DNA of 23,488 nucleotides from Christensenella sp. UBA4263 (GCA_002395225.1 DGWH01000098.1:1-23488), one strand, 5' to 3'. Positions 14,832 through 23,144 are shown, counted from the stretch's first letter. The notes: generated from the sequence alone by a model not told the origin. Numbers and translations are program-made.

Positions 14832-17806
14832 TGGATTGGGAAAAAATCTGGGAGAAGGCGGATGTCCATACCACCGTTCATGAGCTTTTGGAGAGAACCC
14901 GGGTGTGCCGGGGGATTGCGCTGGATGTGTGCAATGAAACCATGACCTTTCCGGAATTTCATGAGCGGTCTGACCGGTTTGCGGCATGGCTGCAGGCTCA
15001 GGGCTATGGAAGGAAGGACATCATCATCGTCTCCATGAAGGCCAGCGCGAACCTGTTCTGCATGATCGCGGCCGCCCTGAAGGCGGGGGTCATCCTGACG
15101 GTGACGGAGGATGATGTGACGGAGGTCCGGCTTCAGAAGCTGATTGATCAGACAAAGGCCGTTGCCAGGATTACGGATGCGCAGATTCCCGAAATCCTGA
15201 GGGAGAGTGAGGGACTTCCGCTTGAAAAGATCACGGACCGTATCCGTCCGGAGGATGTCTATGCCATCTGGTATACCTCCGGTTCTACCGGGGAGCCCTG
15301 CGGCATCCAGACGGTGTCCTATAATATCGTCTGCACCATCGCACCCGTCCCCGGAAATGAGATCATGAGCGGATGCCTGAAGGAGAGCTGCGCGTTCCTG
15401 AATCTCAGTCATCCGTCCTTTGGCATGGGCTTTACCAATTTCTTTTACGCCATCCTGTATGGAAAGAAATTTGTCCATATCCAGCCGGGACGGGAGGATA
15501 CCATCCGGCAGATCGCCAGGAAGATGCGGGAGAACAAGGGCTGTTTCCTTCTGTTTACCCCGTCCGGCATGTCGGCCTGTCTGCGGGATGAGGAGGCAAG
15601 AGAAAGCCTTAAAAATGTCGCCTCCGTGATGATGGGCGCCGATATCGTCAAGTCCTCCCTGATCGATGAGGTGCAGGAGGTTCTAGGGCCCCAGGGCAAG
15701 GTCATCAACCTCTACGGGAGCTCGGATGTGGGACTGTGCACGGCGAAGATCGCCCGGAAAGATGACAAGCCTCACGCGGTGGGCAAGCCCGTCTTTGGGA
15801 CGGAGGTATGCGCCGTGGACGAGGACCGGAATCCCCTGAAGCCCGGCGAACCCGGCGAGCTGCGCATTTCAGGTCTCAGGGTCGGCCCCGGTTATCTCTG
15901 CGGAGCACCGGAAAGGATGAATAAGTTTGTCCATGGCAAGGACGGCACGAACTACTTTTTCATCGGGGACTATGGACGTGTGGATGAGGACGGCGAGGTC
16001 TATCTGCTGGGGCGGATGGACAGACGGATCAAGCACCTTGGATACCCGGTGGACGGGGTTGAGGTAGAGGAGACCATCCGCAGAGAAGTCGGCGTGAAGG
16101 CGGTGGCCGTCAAGCAGTTTGATACGGAACGGGGACAGGTGCTCTGCGCGTTTTATGAAAGCGAACAGGAGCTGGATCCGAATATGATCCGGGACAAAAT
16201 TGCCTCCGCGCTTCCGAGGTACTGCATTCCGGAGCGCTATGTCTGCCTGAGCAAGCTTCCGCTCACCGAGCGGGGGAAGCTGGATTATAAAGCGCTGACG
16301 CTTTCGGAGGAGGAGATCGGTCCCCGGAACTATGTGGCCCCCCGGAATGAAAAGGAAAGGACGATCTGCGAGGCGTTTGAAAAATGCCTGAAGACAAAAG
16401 CACCGGTGGGCATTGAGGACAGCTTCTTCGAATTGGGCGGCGATTCCCTCAGCGGCACGGTGCTGCTGCGGGTTCTGGGAGAGAATGGCCTGCATTATAC
16501 GCTGGAGGAGCTCTTCTCAAGCCCCAGACCCTGTGACCTTGCCCTTTGCTCAGGCGAGACAAAGGGAGAGGAAGAGGCTGGCGAGGACGCTTCCATTCCG
16601 CTGCCGGATGAACTGGCCGGCCTCAGAGCCTCTCAAAACACGGAGGAGATTTACCCGGCGGAGGTGGCCAGCAGCTTCTACCTGTTTGTGCAGGAATCCG
16701 GAAGCGCATATGAGAGAGGGCTTCGTGTCCGTCTGCGCTTCAGGCTGAATCATTCCTTTTCGGAGGAAGCGTTTCAAAACCGGATTCGCCGCATCGTGGA
16801 GCGCCATCCGGCCCTGCGTTCCCGCTTTATCAAGGACAGCACCGGGAAAAGGTGGCAGCTCTTTGAAAAGGAACCCGAGACGCCTGTCTTTTACCGGGAT
16901 ATCGCCGGACTGTCAGAGGAGGCCAGGGAACGTTTCCTCTCAGGTTTTTTTGCCGTGATGCAGGAAAATGATGCGGCTTTTCAGGCAGGCTGTTTCCCGG
17001 TGGGAGAGGGCTGCGAGATTTTGCTCTGCATGACGCACGCCATTGCGGACGGGGTCTCCACCGTGATCCTGATCAATGAAGTGGCTGCGGAGCAGGACCC
17101 CTCCGGAACGGACCGGCTTTATGACTACAGAAAGAAAAGACTCGCCCGGAGAGAACATTTTCCGGAGGAGCTTGAAACGTATTACGCGTCCTTTGACGGC
17201 GGGATGCTGCTGCCGGCGAAGCACCGGGGGCGCATGGATGAGGTGGAGCGGCGCGAACTCACGCTTTCCGCAGTGGAGACGGAGGAACTGAAGGAACGGT
17301 GCGGTAGACTGGGAATTTCCCTGCCCGCCTATGTGGAATACAGTTACGGAAAAGGTCTTCTGGCGGCAATGGGGAGAGACGCGGTCTGGTTTTCACACCT
17401 GTATTCCGGCCGGGACATGTCCTTTGACGGGGCGGATGACATCGTGGGCAATCTGATCTATACCATGCCGGTATATCTGGATAAGGACATGTCGCCGGAG
17501 ACGTTTAAGCAGGGAGTGATGAAGCCCTGGAAATACCCCTTCGTGACCGACACCAGGGAATATGGCAGGCTCAACCGGCACAATATCGAAGAGGGAATCA
17601 TCTCCCGGATTTTCGAGGCGTACCACGGGAATGTCCTTTCCGTGAACAACGGGCCGGAGGGCATGGACACCGGTCATTATATGGAGATGGCGGATGGGGC
17701 CTTACGGATCGTGCTGCGTTATCCGCAGGACGAGGGACGGAGCCTTGCCTATGAGACCGTGATGAAAACCATGGAACAGTACCTGAAAGGCAGGCAGAAT
17801 GGATGA
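14828..17806 (+). CDS. Nonribosomal peptide synthetase-like protein: adenylation-carrier-condensation (second)
   Basis: This 992-residue protein has the same domain order as its upstream neighbour. Motifs are WYTSGSTGEPCG (148-159, with Cys in place of the usual Lys of PKG), NLYGSSDVG, FFIGDYGRVDEDG, LTERGKLDYK with Lys484, FELGGDSLSG with phosphopantetheine Ser540, and MTHAIADGVS with catalytic His737 and Asp741. The position of the GrsA Asp235 again reads Gly (SFGMGFTNFF), so a non-alpha-amino substrate is likely. The two condensation domains are clearly related and may come from gene duplication. ATG 14828 overlaps the preceding stop (ATGA) and is preceded by AAGGAGGAG at 14811-14819, showing translational coupling. 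The frame stays open upstream to 14609, but that part lies inside the neighbour. No thioesterase domain follows. Confidence 0.92.
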   Translation: MMDWEKIWEKADVHTTVHELLERTRVCRGIALDVCNETMTFPEFHERSDRFAAWLQAQGYGRKDIIIVSMKASANLFCMIAAALKAGVILTVTEDDVTEVRLQKLIDQTKAVARITDAQIPEILRESEGLPLEKITDRIRPEDVYAIWYTSGSTGEPCGIQTVSYNIVCTIAPVPGNEIMSGCLKESCAFLNLSHPSFGMGFTNFFYAILYGKKFVHIQPGREDTIRQIARKMRENKGCFLLFTPSGMSACLRDEEARESLKNVASVMMGADIVKSSLIDEVQEVLGPQGKVINLYGSSDVGLCTAKIARKDDKPHAVGKPVFGTEVCAVDEDRNPLKPGEPGELRISGLRVGPGYLCGAPERMNKFVHGKDGTNYFFIGDYGRVDEDGEVYLLGRMDRRIKHLGYPVDGVEVEETIRREVGVKAVAVKQFDTERGQVLCAFYESEQELDPNMIRDKIASALPRYCIPERYVCLSKLPLTERGKLDYKALTLSEEEIGPRNYVAPRNEKERTICEAFEKCLKTKAPVGIEDSFFELGGDSLSGTVLLRVLGENGLHYTLEELFSSPRPCDLALCSGETKGEEEAGEDASIPLPDELAGLRASQNTEEIYPAEVASSFYLFVQESGSAYERGLRVRLRFRLNHSFSEEAFQNRIRRIVERHPALRSRFIKDSTGKRWQLFEKEPETPVFYRDIAGLSEEARERFLSGFFAVMQENDAAFQAGCFPVGEGCEILLCMTHAIADGVSTVILINEVAAEQDPSGTDRLYDYRKKRLARREHFPEELETYYASFDGGMLLPAKHRGRMDEVERRELTLSAVETEELKERCGRLGISLPAYVEYSYGKGLLAAMGRDAVWFSHLYSGRDMSFDGADDIVGNLIYTMPVYLDKDMSPETFKQGVMKPWKYPFVTDTREYGRLNRHNIEEGIISRIFEAYHGNVLSVNNGPEGMDTGHYMEMADGALRIVLRYPQDEGRSLAYETVMKTMEQYLKGRQNG

Positions 17807-19812
17807 GGGACCCCCTGGAGATTGTCTATGCCACGGATCATTCTTACCTGCTTTTGTGCGGTGTCTCCATCTACTCCCTGATGGAGCATCTTCCCGACAA
17901 TCAGCAGGTCAACCTTCATCTGCTTCTGGATGAGAGCTTTTGCGAGGAAGACCGAAGGCTTTTGGCGATGCTGGAGGACCGCTTCAAAAACCTGAATCTT
18001 TTGCAGCACCGGATCTCTGAGGCGACGTTTGACAGCATTGACTTTAAGGACTCCCTGTGGTCAAAAGCTGCCTGTTACCGGTTGATCCTGCCCATGCTCC
18101 TGCCCGAGGTGGATCGCTGCCTGTATATCGATTCGGATACGCTGGTGGTGGGCTCTGTCCTTCCTCTCTGGGAAATGGATATGACGGACTATTATCTGGC
18201 AGGGGTATTTTATGATATCTCCTCTCTTCGGGAGCAGACCGTGGGGAACCATATTCCCGGCGTTGAGACGTACATCAATTCCGGTGTACTGTTCATGAAT
18301 CTTTCCCGGATGAGGCGGGACGGCATTCAGAAAAAACTGCTGGAACAGGTGCGAAATTATCTGGTCGTGGATCAGGATCTGTTAAACATCATCTGCTACG
18401 GCGGGATACGGCTTCTGCCCCCGGAGTACAACTGTATGCCCGGCGTTTCCTGCGGGAATCCGAGAATTTTGCATTTTCTGATGCGTGACTATCTCCGGCC
18501 GTGGAAAAACCGGCGCGCACAGGGAGGCGATCTGTGGTGGCACTATGCCGGGCAATTCGAGGGACTTGTCGATCTGGACGGACTCAGGGAAAAGGCCGAC
18601 TGGTATGAGCGGGGCAGTCTCACTGGCATGCTTCGGAGAAGCAGCGATTTTGAGCGGATTTATGTGGTCGGTTCAGGGCTGGATGCGCAGCGGATTCACC
18701 GGGCGCTGCGCCTGGGCAGGCTGCGAGGCCTTCAGGCACTGTTAACGGAGGACGATGCGGCCCCCGACGCATCCGGGACATTTTTGATCATCGCGACAAA
18801 AAAGAAGGAGATCCCCCTCCTTCAGTCGTTTTTGAACCGGGGCGGAACCAGGAGGCAGGTATTTGAGTTTGCCCGGTGGCCCGTTTCTTTTTACCGGCTG
18901 CAGCCCCGAAACTGTGCCCGAGAGGTGAATGGGGAACTGCTGATGTGGGAGTATGGGGCAGACTGCACGGGTACGGCTTCTCTCACGCTGCAGCTTGAAA
19001 TCAATGCGGCCCGGTTCCCGGACCGGGAGGCCCTGACCGAGTGGCGGGACGGAGAGATCTGTTCCGTTTCCTTCCGGGACCTGAATCGGATGGCGAACCG
19101 GATGGCAGCCAGGATCCGGGCGCAAAAGATCCGGCGGGGATCGGTGATCCGTCCTGTTTCGGATGACCCCAAAGGAATCCGTTTTCTTGCCGGGATGCTT
19201 GGAATCATGAAAAGCGGATGCATTGCCACGATGGAGGAGGGCACCACCCTTGAAGTCCCGATTCCGGAGGAAGGGGAATTTGACCCTTATAATCCACCTC
19301 TGGAGGTTCTGCCGGATGAACCGGTGCTGACGGGGCAGGATGCGGTGTCCTCGGATCATCCCGGATGGACGGGACGCCGGATATGCGAAATGGCGGAACA
19401 ATTTCGAAGGAGAACGGGCTGGCACGGGAAGGACCGGCTGATGATCTGTCAGGGAAACAGTCCTTTCCTCTGGGTCCTTCTTGCCGCGGCGTTTTATGAA
19501 GGAAACCCGGTCACGCTCCTGCGCGAGGAGGCAACAGGGGATGTCCTGAGGGCGGCAGAGAAAAAACAGGCGACCGTTATCTATGCGGAGAAGACGGCTT
19601 TACAAAAAGTCCTGTCAGGAACAAGGAAGCCGTCATTGACATCCGGATGCCTTCGGATGCTGATCACGGAGGCATTCTGGGAAGGCCCCGGGAGAGCGGT
19701 CCGGCCCGAGGATGAAGCGATTGCGGCTGTATGGCACAAAATGGCGCCGTTCGTCCCGGTGAATGGACAGGGATATGACGGAAGCTTTTACAATGATTGT
19801 GAATGGTATTAG
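17803..19812 (+). CDS. GT8 glycosyltransferase fused to a vestigial adenylation domain
   Basis: Residues 1 to about 275 of 669 form a family 8 glycosyltransferase: IVYATDHSYLLLCGVSIYSL, CLYIDSDTLVVG with Asp110-Ser-Asp112, YINSGVLFMNLSRM, DQDLLNIICYGG and ILHFLMRDYLRPW. A short Rossmann-like piece follows (FERIYVVGSGLDAQ, about 283-345). From about 395 the sequence matches the start of an adenylation domain (FPDREALTEW, SFRDLNRMANRMAARIRAQK) and continues to an ITEAFW strand near 640, then stops. The P-loop motif SGSTGxPKG and all later motifs, including the catalytic Lys, are missing, so this half cannot form adenylates. It may dock to partners or be decay. The ATG overlaps the preceding stop (ATGA), so translation is coupled. 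No continuation of the domain is found downstream in other frames. Confidence 0.85.
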   Translation: MRDPLEIVYATDHSYLLLCGVSIYSLMEHLPDNQQVNLHLLLDESFCEEDRRLLAMLEDRFKNLNLLQHRISEATFDSIDFKDSLWSKAACYRLILPMLLPEVDRCLYIDSDTLVVGSVLPLWEMDMTDYYLAGVFYDISSLREQTVGNHIPGVETYINSGVLFMNLSRMRRDGIQKKLLEQVRNYLVVDQDLLNIICYGGIRLLPPEYNCMPGVSCGNPRILHFLMRDYLRPWKNRRAQGGDLWWHYAGQFEGLVDLDGLREKADWYERGSLTGMLRRSSDFERIYVVGSGLDAQRIHRALRLGRLRGLQALLTEDDAAPDASGTFLIIATKKKEIPLLQSFLNRGGTRRQVFEFARWPVSFYRLQPRNCAREVNGELLMWEYGADCTGTASLTLQLEINAARFPDREALTEWRDGEICSVSFRDLNRMANRMAARIRAQKIRRGSVIRPVSDDPKGIRFLAGMLGIMKSGCIATMEEGTTLEVPIPEEGEFDPYNPPLEVLPDEPVLTGQDAVSSDHPGWTGRRICEMAEQFRRRTGWHGKDRLMICQGNSPFLWVLLAAAFYEGNPVTLLREEATGDVLRAAEKKQATVIYAEKTALQKVLSGTRKPSLTSGCLRMLITEAFWEGPGRAVRPEDEAIAAVWHKMAPFVPVNGQGYDGSFYNDCEWY

Positions 19813-19879
19813 CGAAGCAGGAGCGAAGGGCCCTTCTGCGGATGAAAAGAATGTTTCTGCTGCGCTGCGGCAGTGAATG

Positions 19880-19995
19880 TAATCAAGACCTCAGGCAATG
19901 CCCCGGAAGAGGACAACGGTGAGGCCTGCGAAGCGACAGTCAGATAAATCCAGGCTTCATGCCATGCTGCTCCGGCAACGGTGAGGCCTGCGAAG
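19880..19995 (+). repeat. Intergenic repeat element, two tandem copies
   Basis: The end block CAACGGTGAGGCCTGCGAAG occurs twice, at 19914-19933 and 19976-19995. The right unit (from about 19932) reads GCGACAGTCAG, AATCCAGGC, CATGCTGCTCCGGCAA, matching copy 1 at 6932-7013. The left unit (about 19880-19933) is more diverged (AATCAAGACCTC, GCCCCGG). The 5' arm of the hairpin is lost. The last bases run straight into the ribosome binding site of the MATE gene. Confidence 0.72.
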
Positions 19996-20008
19996 GAGGA
20001 GCGTAAGG

Positions 20009-21787
20009 ATGCAAAAGGGAAAAACGCAAAAAGAAAAAACGCTGATGGCGGGGGTTTTCACCAGATTATTTACCGTCATGCTGATTGGAATGATGTGCAG
20101 TATCCTGTGCAATGTAATCGACTCGGCCATTACCGGGCAGTTTCTTGGAAGGGATGCGGTCGCGGCCGTAGGCCTGACCGGTCCGATTATTTCACTGATC
20201 GGGCTGGTAAACGCCCTGTTTGTGGCCGGAACCGGGCAACTTTGCACGGAGAGCATGGGCAAGGCGGATATCGGAAGAGTCAATCAGATCTTTTCCACCA
20301 CGGTGGTCAGCGTGATTGGCTTTGGCTGCTTGATGACCGCTTTCTTTGCGGGCATTTCCCCGATGTTCCTGCCGCTCATCGCCAAAGGGGCGGATCCACA
20401 GGTGATGAAGATGGCAGAGGATTATCTCAGGGGTTATTCGTTTATCATCATTCCCATGAGTCTGTCTTCTCTGCTGAACAGTCTGTTTGCGCTGGACAAT
20501 GACCAGAAGCGGAGCATGGGTTTTGCCCTGATCATTCTGGTTGGTGATGTGGCGCTTGACCTGTTAAATGTGTTCGTCTTCCATGGCGGGCTGCTGGGGA
20601 TGGCCCTGGCTTCCGTCATCAGTGCCGTTATCGGTCTTTTCTACCTTCTGCTGCATTTTCGCAAGGAAGGGCATCTTCTCCGGTTCAGCCTGAACAATCT
20701 GAATTTCGGGGTGATTCCCCGGGTTCTGGTCTATGGACTTGCAGGAGCGGTTCCCATGCTGATGGGAAGCTTCAAAACCGGCTCCTTCAACTATGTCCTG
20801 CTGAAAGCCGGGGGCACAGACGCGATCGCGGCTTATTCGGCGGCAGGAGGGGCATTTATCCTGCTCCTGTCTCTTACCACGACCATCCAGTCGACCACGG
20901 CTACCCTGACAGGACTTGCCTTCGGCGAGGAGAACACGGATTCGATTTCAGAAGTCCTGCGCATCTCACTGGTATTCAGCTACCGGATCTATCTGGTGAT
21001 CGGGGCCATCCTTTTTGCTCTGGCGGGCCCTGTTTCGTCGATATTCCTGCGGACCGATGTTGTTTCCTTAAGACAGCTGGCGATATCCTTTGTCCGGTTC
21101 ATGGTCTTTCAAAACCTCTTTGTGATTGCCACCTATGCATTAAGCGGCAGTTTCGCCGGAACCGGACATATCCGGCTGAATTATCTGGTCAGCATTTTCA
21201 GGGACGGTCTGTTCCCCTGTCTGCTGGTGCTCATCCTGGGACTTACTTTCGGACTCCAGGGCGCACAGGCGAGTCTCCCCGCCTCAGGGCTTTTGACGCT
21301 GTTTGGCTGCATCTGCATTCCGGCGGTGATCAACCGCCGTTTTCCCAGGTCTGTCCGTGATCTTCTGATTCTTCCAAAGGACTTTGGCCCGAAGCCGGAC
21401 GAGTGCTTTGAGGCCTCGGCTAAGGACATGGATCAGGTGGTGGAGATGTCTGAAAAGGCACGTCAGTTCTGCCTCAAGAGAGGCGAAGACCAGAAAATGG
21501 CCAATCACGTCGCCCTGTTCATTGAGGAAATGGCCAAAAACACGGTGCAGTATGGATTTGAGAAAGTCAGAAACGGCCGCATCGAGCTGAGGCTGATCCT
21601 GAGGGATCAGAAAAAGATGATCCGGATTAAGGATAACGGAAGACCGTTTGATCCCTTAAGATGGCTTGAGGAAAACAACCCGAAAGATCCCTCACAGAAC
21701 ATGGGAATCCGGATGATTGTCGCTCTGGCAAAGAAAGTGCATTATATCCCGGGAATGGAGCTTAACAATATCATCGTGGAACTGTAA
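20009..21787 (+). CDS. MATE-family efflux transporter fused to a HATPase domain
   Basis: Residues 1 to about 445 of 592 are a polytopic membrane protein of the MATE/MOP type, with about twelve hydrophobic segments, starting with IGMMCSILCNVIDSAITGQF and GRDAVAAVGLTGPI. Residues about 465-592 are a cytoplasmic GHKL ATP-binding domain like those of RsbW-type anti-sigma kinases: EEMAKNTVQYG with Asn511, RIKDNGRPFDP with Asp542 and NMGIRMIVALA. MATE proteins export small molecules in exchange for Na+ or H+, so this one is the likely exporter of the cluster product. The role of the ATP-binding domain is unknown; MATE-HATPase proteins of this kind occur in other gut Clostridia. ATG 20009 follows AAGGAGGAG at 19993-20001. 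The gap of 196 bases from the GT8 gene has no terminator, so co-transcription is likely. Confidence 0.92.
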   Translation: MQKGKTQKEKTLMAGVFTRLFTVMLIGMMCSILCNVIDSAITGQFLGRDAVAAVGLTGPIISLIGLVNALFVAGTGQLCTESMGKADIGRVNQIFSTTVVSVIGFGCLMTAFFAGISPMFLPLIAKGADPQVMKMAEDYLRGYSFIIIPMSLSSLLNSLFALDNDQKRSMGFALIILVGDVALDLLNVFVFHGGLLGMALASVISAVIGLFYLLLHFRKEGHLLRFSLNNLNFGVIPRVLVYGLAGAVPMLMGSFKTGSFNYVLLKAGGTDAIAAYSAAGGAFILLLSLTTTIQSTTATLTGLAFGEENTDSISEVLRISLVFSYRIYLVIGAILFALAGPVSSIFLRTDVVSLRQLAISFVRFMVFQNLFVIATYALSGSFAGTGHIRLNYLVSIFRDGLFPCLLVLILGLTFGLQGAQASLPASGLLTLFGCICIPAVINRRFPRSVRDLLILPKDFGPKPDECFEASAKDMDQVVEMSEKARQFCLKRGEDQKMANHVALFIEEMAKNTVQYGFEKVRNGRIELRLILRDQKKMIRIKDNGRPFDPLRWLEENNPKDPSQNMGIRMIVALAKKVHYIPGMELNNIIVEL

Positions 21788-21830
21788 CGATTCAGACCCG
21801 GATCATCTGCCGACAGATACAGAGGCTTTA

Positions 21831-21866
21831 CAGCACTCACGCACAGCGTGAGTGCTGTTTGTTTTT
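21831..21866 (+). terminator. Intrinsic terminator after the MATE gene, right copy of the repeated element
   Basis: CAGCACTCACGC and GCGTGAGTGCTG form a 12-bp stem around ACA (13 bp counting A21830-T21858), followed by TTTGTTTTT. The stem arms are identical to those at 3349-3375 and the preceding 20 bases are similar. It closes the cluster transcript. Confidence 0.88.
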
Positions 21867-21884
21867 GCAGGCAGGAGATGCCTG

Positions 21885-21913
21885 TTGACGCAGGGAACAG
21901 AAGCCTGTAATAT
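21885..21913 (+). promoter_or_regulatory. Promoter of the Nudix genes
   Basis: TTGACG at 21885-21890 and TAATAT at 21908-21913 are 17 bases apart. A small hairpin AACCAT/ATGGTT (21915-21931) lies at the expected transcript start. The first Nudix ATG is about 90 bases further on; nothing else is recognised in that leader. Confidence 0.75.
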
Positions 21914-22011
21914 AAACCATGGAATATGGTTGCAGATGCGTGCATAGCCACAAACCTGCTGATTGCTTCCTGCCGGGGGCATGAGGAAGATTGACGGAAC
22001 TGGAGACGAAA

Positions 22012-22548
22012 ATGGAAGTATTTGATCTGTATACCGCCGAACGTGAGAAAACAGACAGAAAAATGATCCGGGGTGAGCCGACGCCGGAGGGGCTCTACCG
22101 GCTTGTTGTTCATGTCTGCATTTTTGATGCGGAAGGCAGAATGCTGATCCAGCAGCGGCAGCCGTTCAAACACGGCTGGTCGAATTTTTGGGATGTCACG
22201 GTGGGCGGCAGCGCCATAGCCGGAGATAGCAGCCGGTCCGCCGCGGAACGGGAAACGCGTGAGGAACTGGGGCTCTCTCTCGATTTGTCTGATGTACGCC
22301 CGTCTCTGACCATTCATTGGGAGAACGGTTTTGATGACTATTATCTTCTGACGCGGGAGGTTGATATCCGATCTCTTCATCTGCAGGCAGAGGAGGTACA
22401 GGCTGTGCGCTGGGCATCCAAAGAGGAAATCTTCCGGATGATAGACAGTGGAGAATTCATCCCATATGAGAAAAGCCTGATCGAACTGCTTTTCTTCCGC
22501 AGGGATCACCGCAGTTCGCATACGAGAAATGATCCGACTGGGGATTGA
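22012..22548 (+). CDS. Nudix hydrolase, isopentenyl-diphosphate-isomerase-like branch
   Basis: The 178-residue protein starts like the IPP-isomerase-like Nudix group (FDLYTAEREKTDRKMIRGE) and has MLIQQRQPFKHGWSNFWD. Its Nudix box reads GGSAIAGDSSRSAAE followed by RETREELGL, with Asp in place of the first Glu, while the metal-binding REExEE part is intact. Members hydrolyse nucleoside diphosphate derivatives; the substrate is unknown. ATG 22012 is chosen because TGGAG lies at 22001-22005; the TTG at 21991 has its purine-rich stretch only one base away. The family usually ends soon after LLFFRR, so the last dozen residues may be read-through into the remnant downstream. It lies after the cluster terminator and has its own promoter, so no link to the cluster is implied. 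Confidence 0.87.
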   Translation: MEVFDLYTAEREKTDRKMIRGEPTPEGLYRLVVHVCIFDAEGRMLIQQRQPFKHGWSNFWDVTVGGSAIAGDSSRSAAERETREELGLSLDLSDVRPSLTIHWENGFDDYYLLTREVDIRSLHLQAEEVQAVRWASKEEIFRMIDSGEFIPYEKSLIELLFFRRDHRSSHTRNDPTGD

Positions 22549-22642
22549 ATTTGAAGGGATGCGTGAGGAAATGATCACCCGGAGACAGGATTTTGATGAG
22601 ATCGATATTTGTGGAGCGTATGAAAATGAGACTGCTTTTTGA
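22502..22642 (+). pseudogene. Possible GNAT acetyltransferase C-terminal remnant
   Basis: In a frame different from both Nudix genes, the region reads IREMIRLGIEFEGMREEMI followed by an acidic stretch ending DICGAYENE and a stop at 22640-22642. This resembles the last beta-strands of GNAT acetyltransferases (an EKLGF.xEG.xR pattern, then D.xxY). No upstream part of the family is present. The match is short and recalled, so it is only a suggestion. Confidence 0.25.
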
Positions 22643-23144
22643 AATGGATAGAAAGGATTATGGCGGGTGCACCCGTTCTTTTCAGCGGGATTCTGCCAGA
22701 AGCATCATTATCAGGAACGGCAAAATCGCCATGATCCACAGTCTGAAGTATGATTATTTTAAATTCCCGGGCGGGGGGATTGAACCCGGAGAAAGCGGCG
22801 TTGACGCACTGATCAGGGAGACGGCCGAGGAAGCAGGCCTGACGGTGATCCCGGATTCTGTACGGGAATACGGGTATGTCCACCGGATTCAGAAGAGCAT
22901 GACGGAGGAGGACGATGTTTTTATCCAGGACAACTACTATTACCTTTGCGAGGCAGAAGAGGGTGTCAGGCCACAGAAGCTGGATGACTACGAATCAGAC
23001 GAGGGGTTTACCCTGGAATACGTAACGCCTGAAACGGCCATTTTCATCAATCGGACGAAAGATCACGGGCCAAAGGATCCGGCAATGCTTGAACGGGAGG
23101 CACGCGTCCTTGAACTGCTGCGATCTGACGGGCTGATCGAGTGA
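22626..23144 (+). CDS. Nudix hydrolase
   Basis: The 172-residue protein has a perfect Nudix box: GGGIEPGESGVDALI followed by RETAEEAGL. It starts with MRLLFEMDRKDYGG, passes through IIIRNGKIAMIHSLKYDYFK and ends with an acidic helix. The exact substrate is unknown. The start at ATG 22626 (GGAG at 22612-22615, ten bases before) suits family length; ATG 22596 (after AGGA at 22587-22590) would add ten residues and cannot be ruled out. It follows the first Nudix gene by about 80 bases and probably shares its promoter. The two Nudix proteins are not close paralogues. Confidence 0.88.
   Translation: MRLLFEMDRKDYGGCTRSFQRDSARSIIIRNGKIAMIHSLKYDYFKFPGGGIEPGESGVDALIRETAEEAGLTVIPDSVREYGYVHRIQKSMTEEDDVFIQDNYYYLCEAEEGVRPQKLDDYESDEGFTLEYVTPETAIFINRTKDHGPKDPAMLEREARVLELLRSDGLIE

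Noticed and set aside
19813..20008. Frameshifted continuation of the truncated adenylation domain
   Set aside because: No A5-A10 motif was found in any frame; the gap holds only intergenic repeats and a ribosome binding site.
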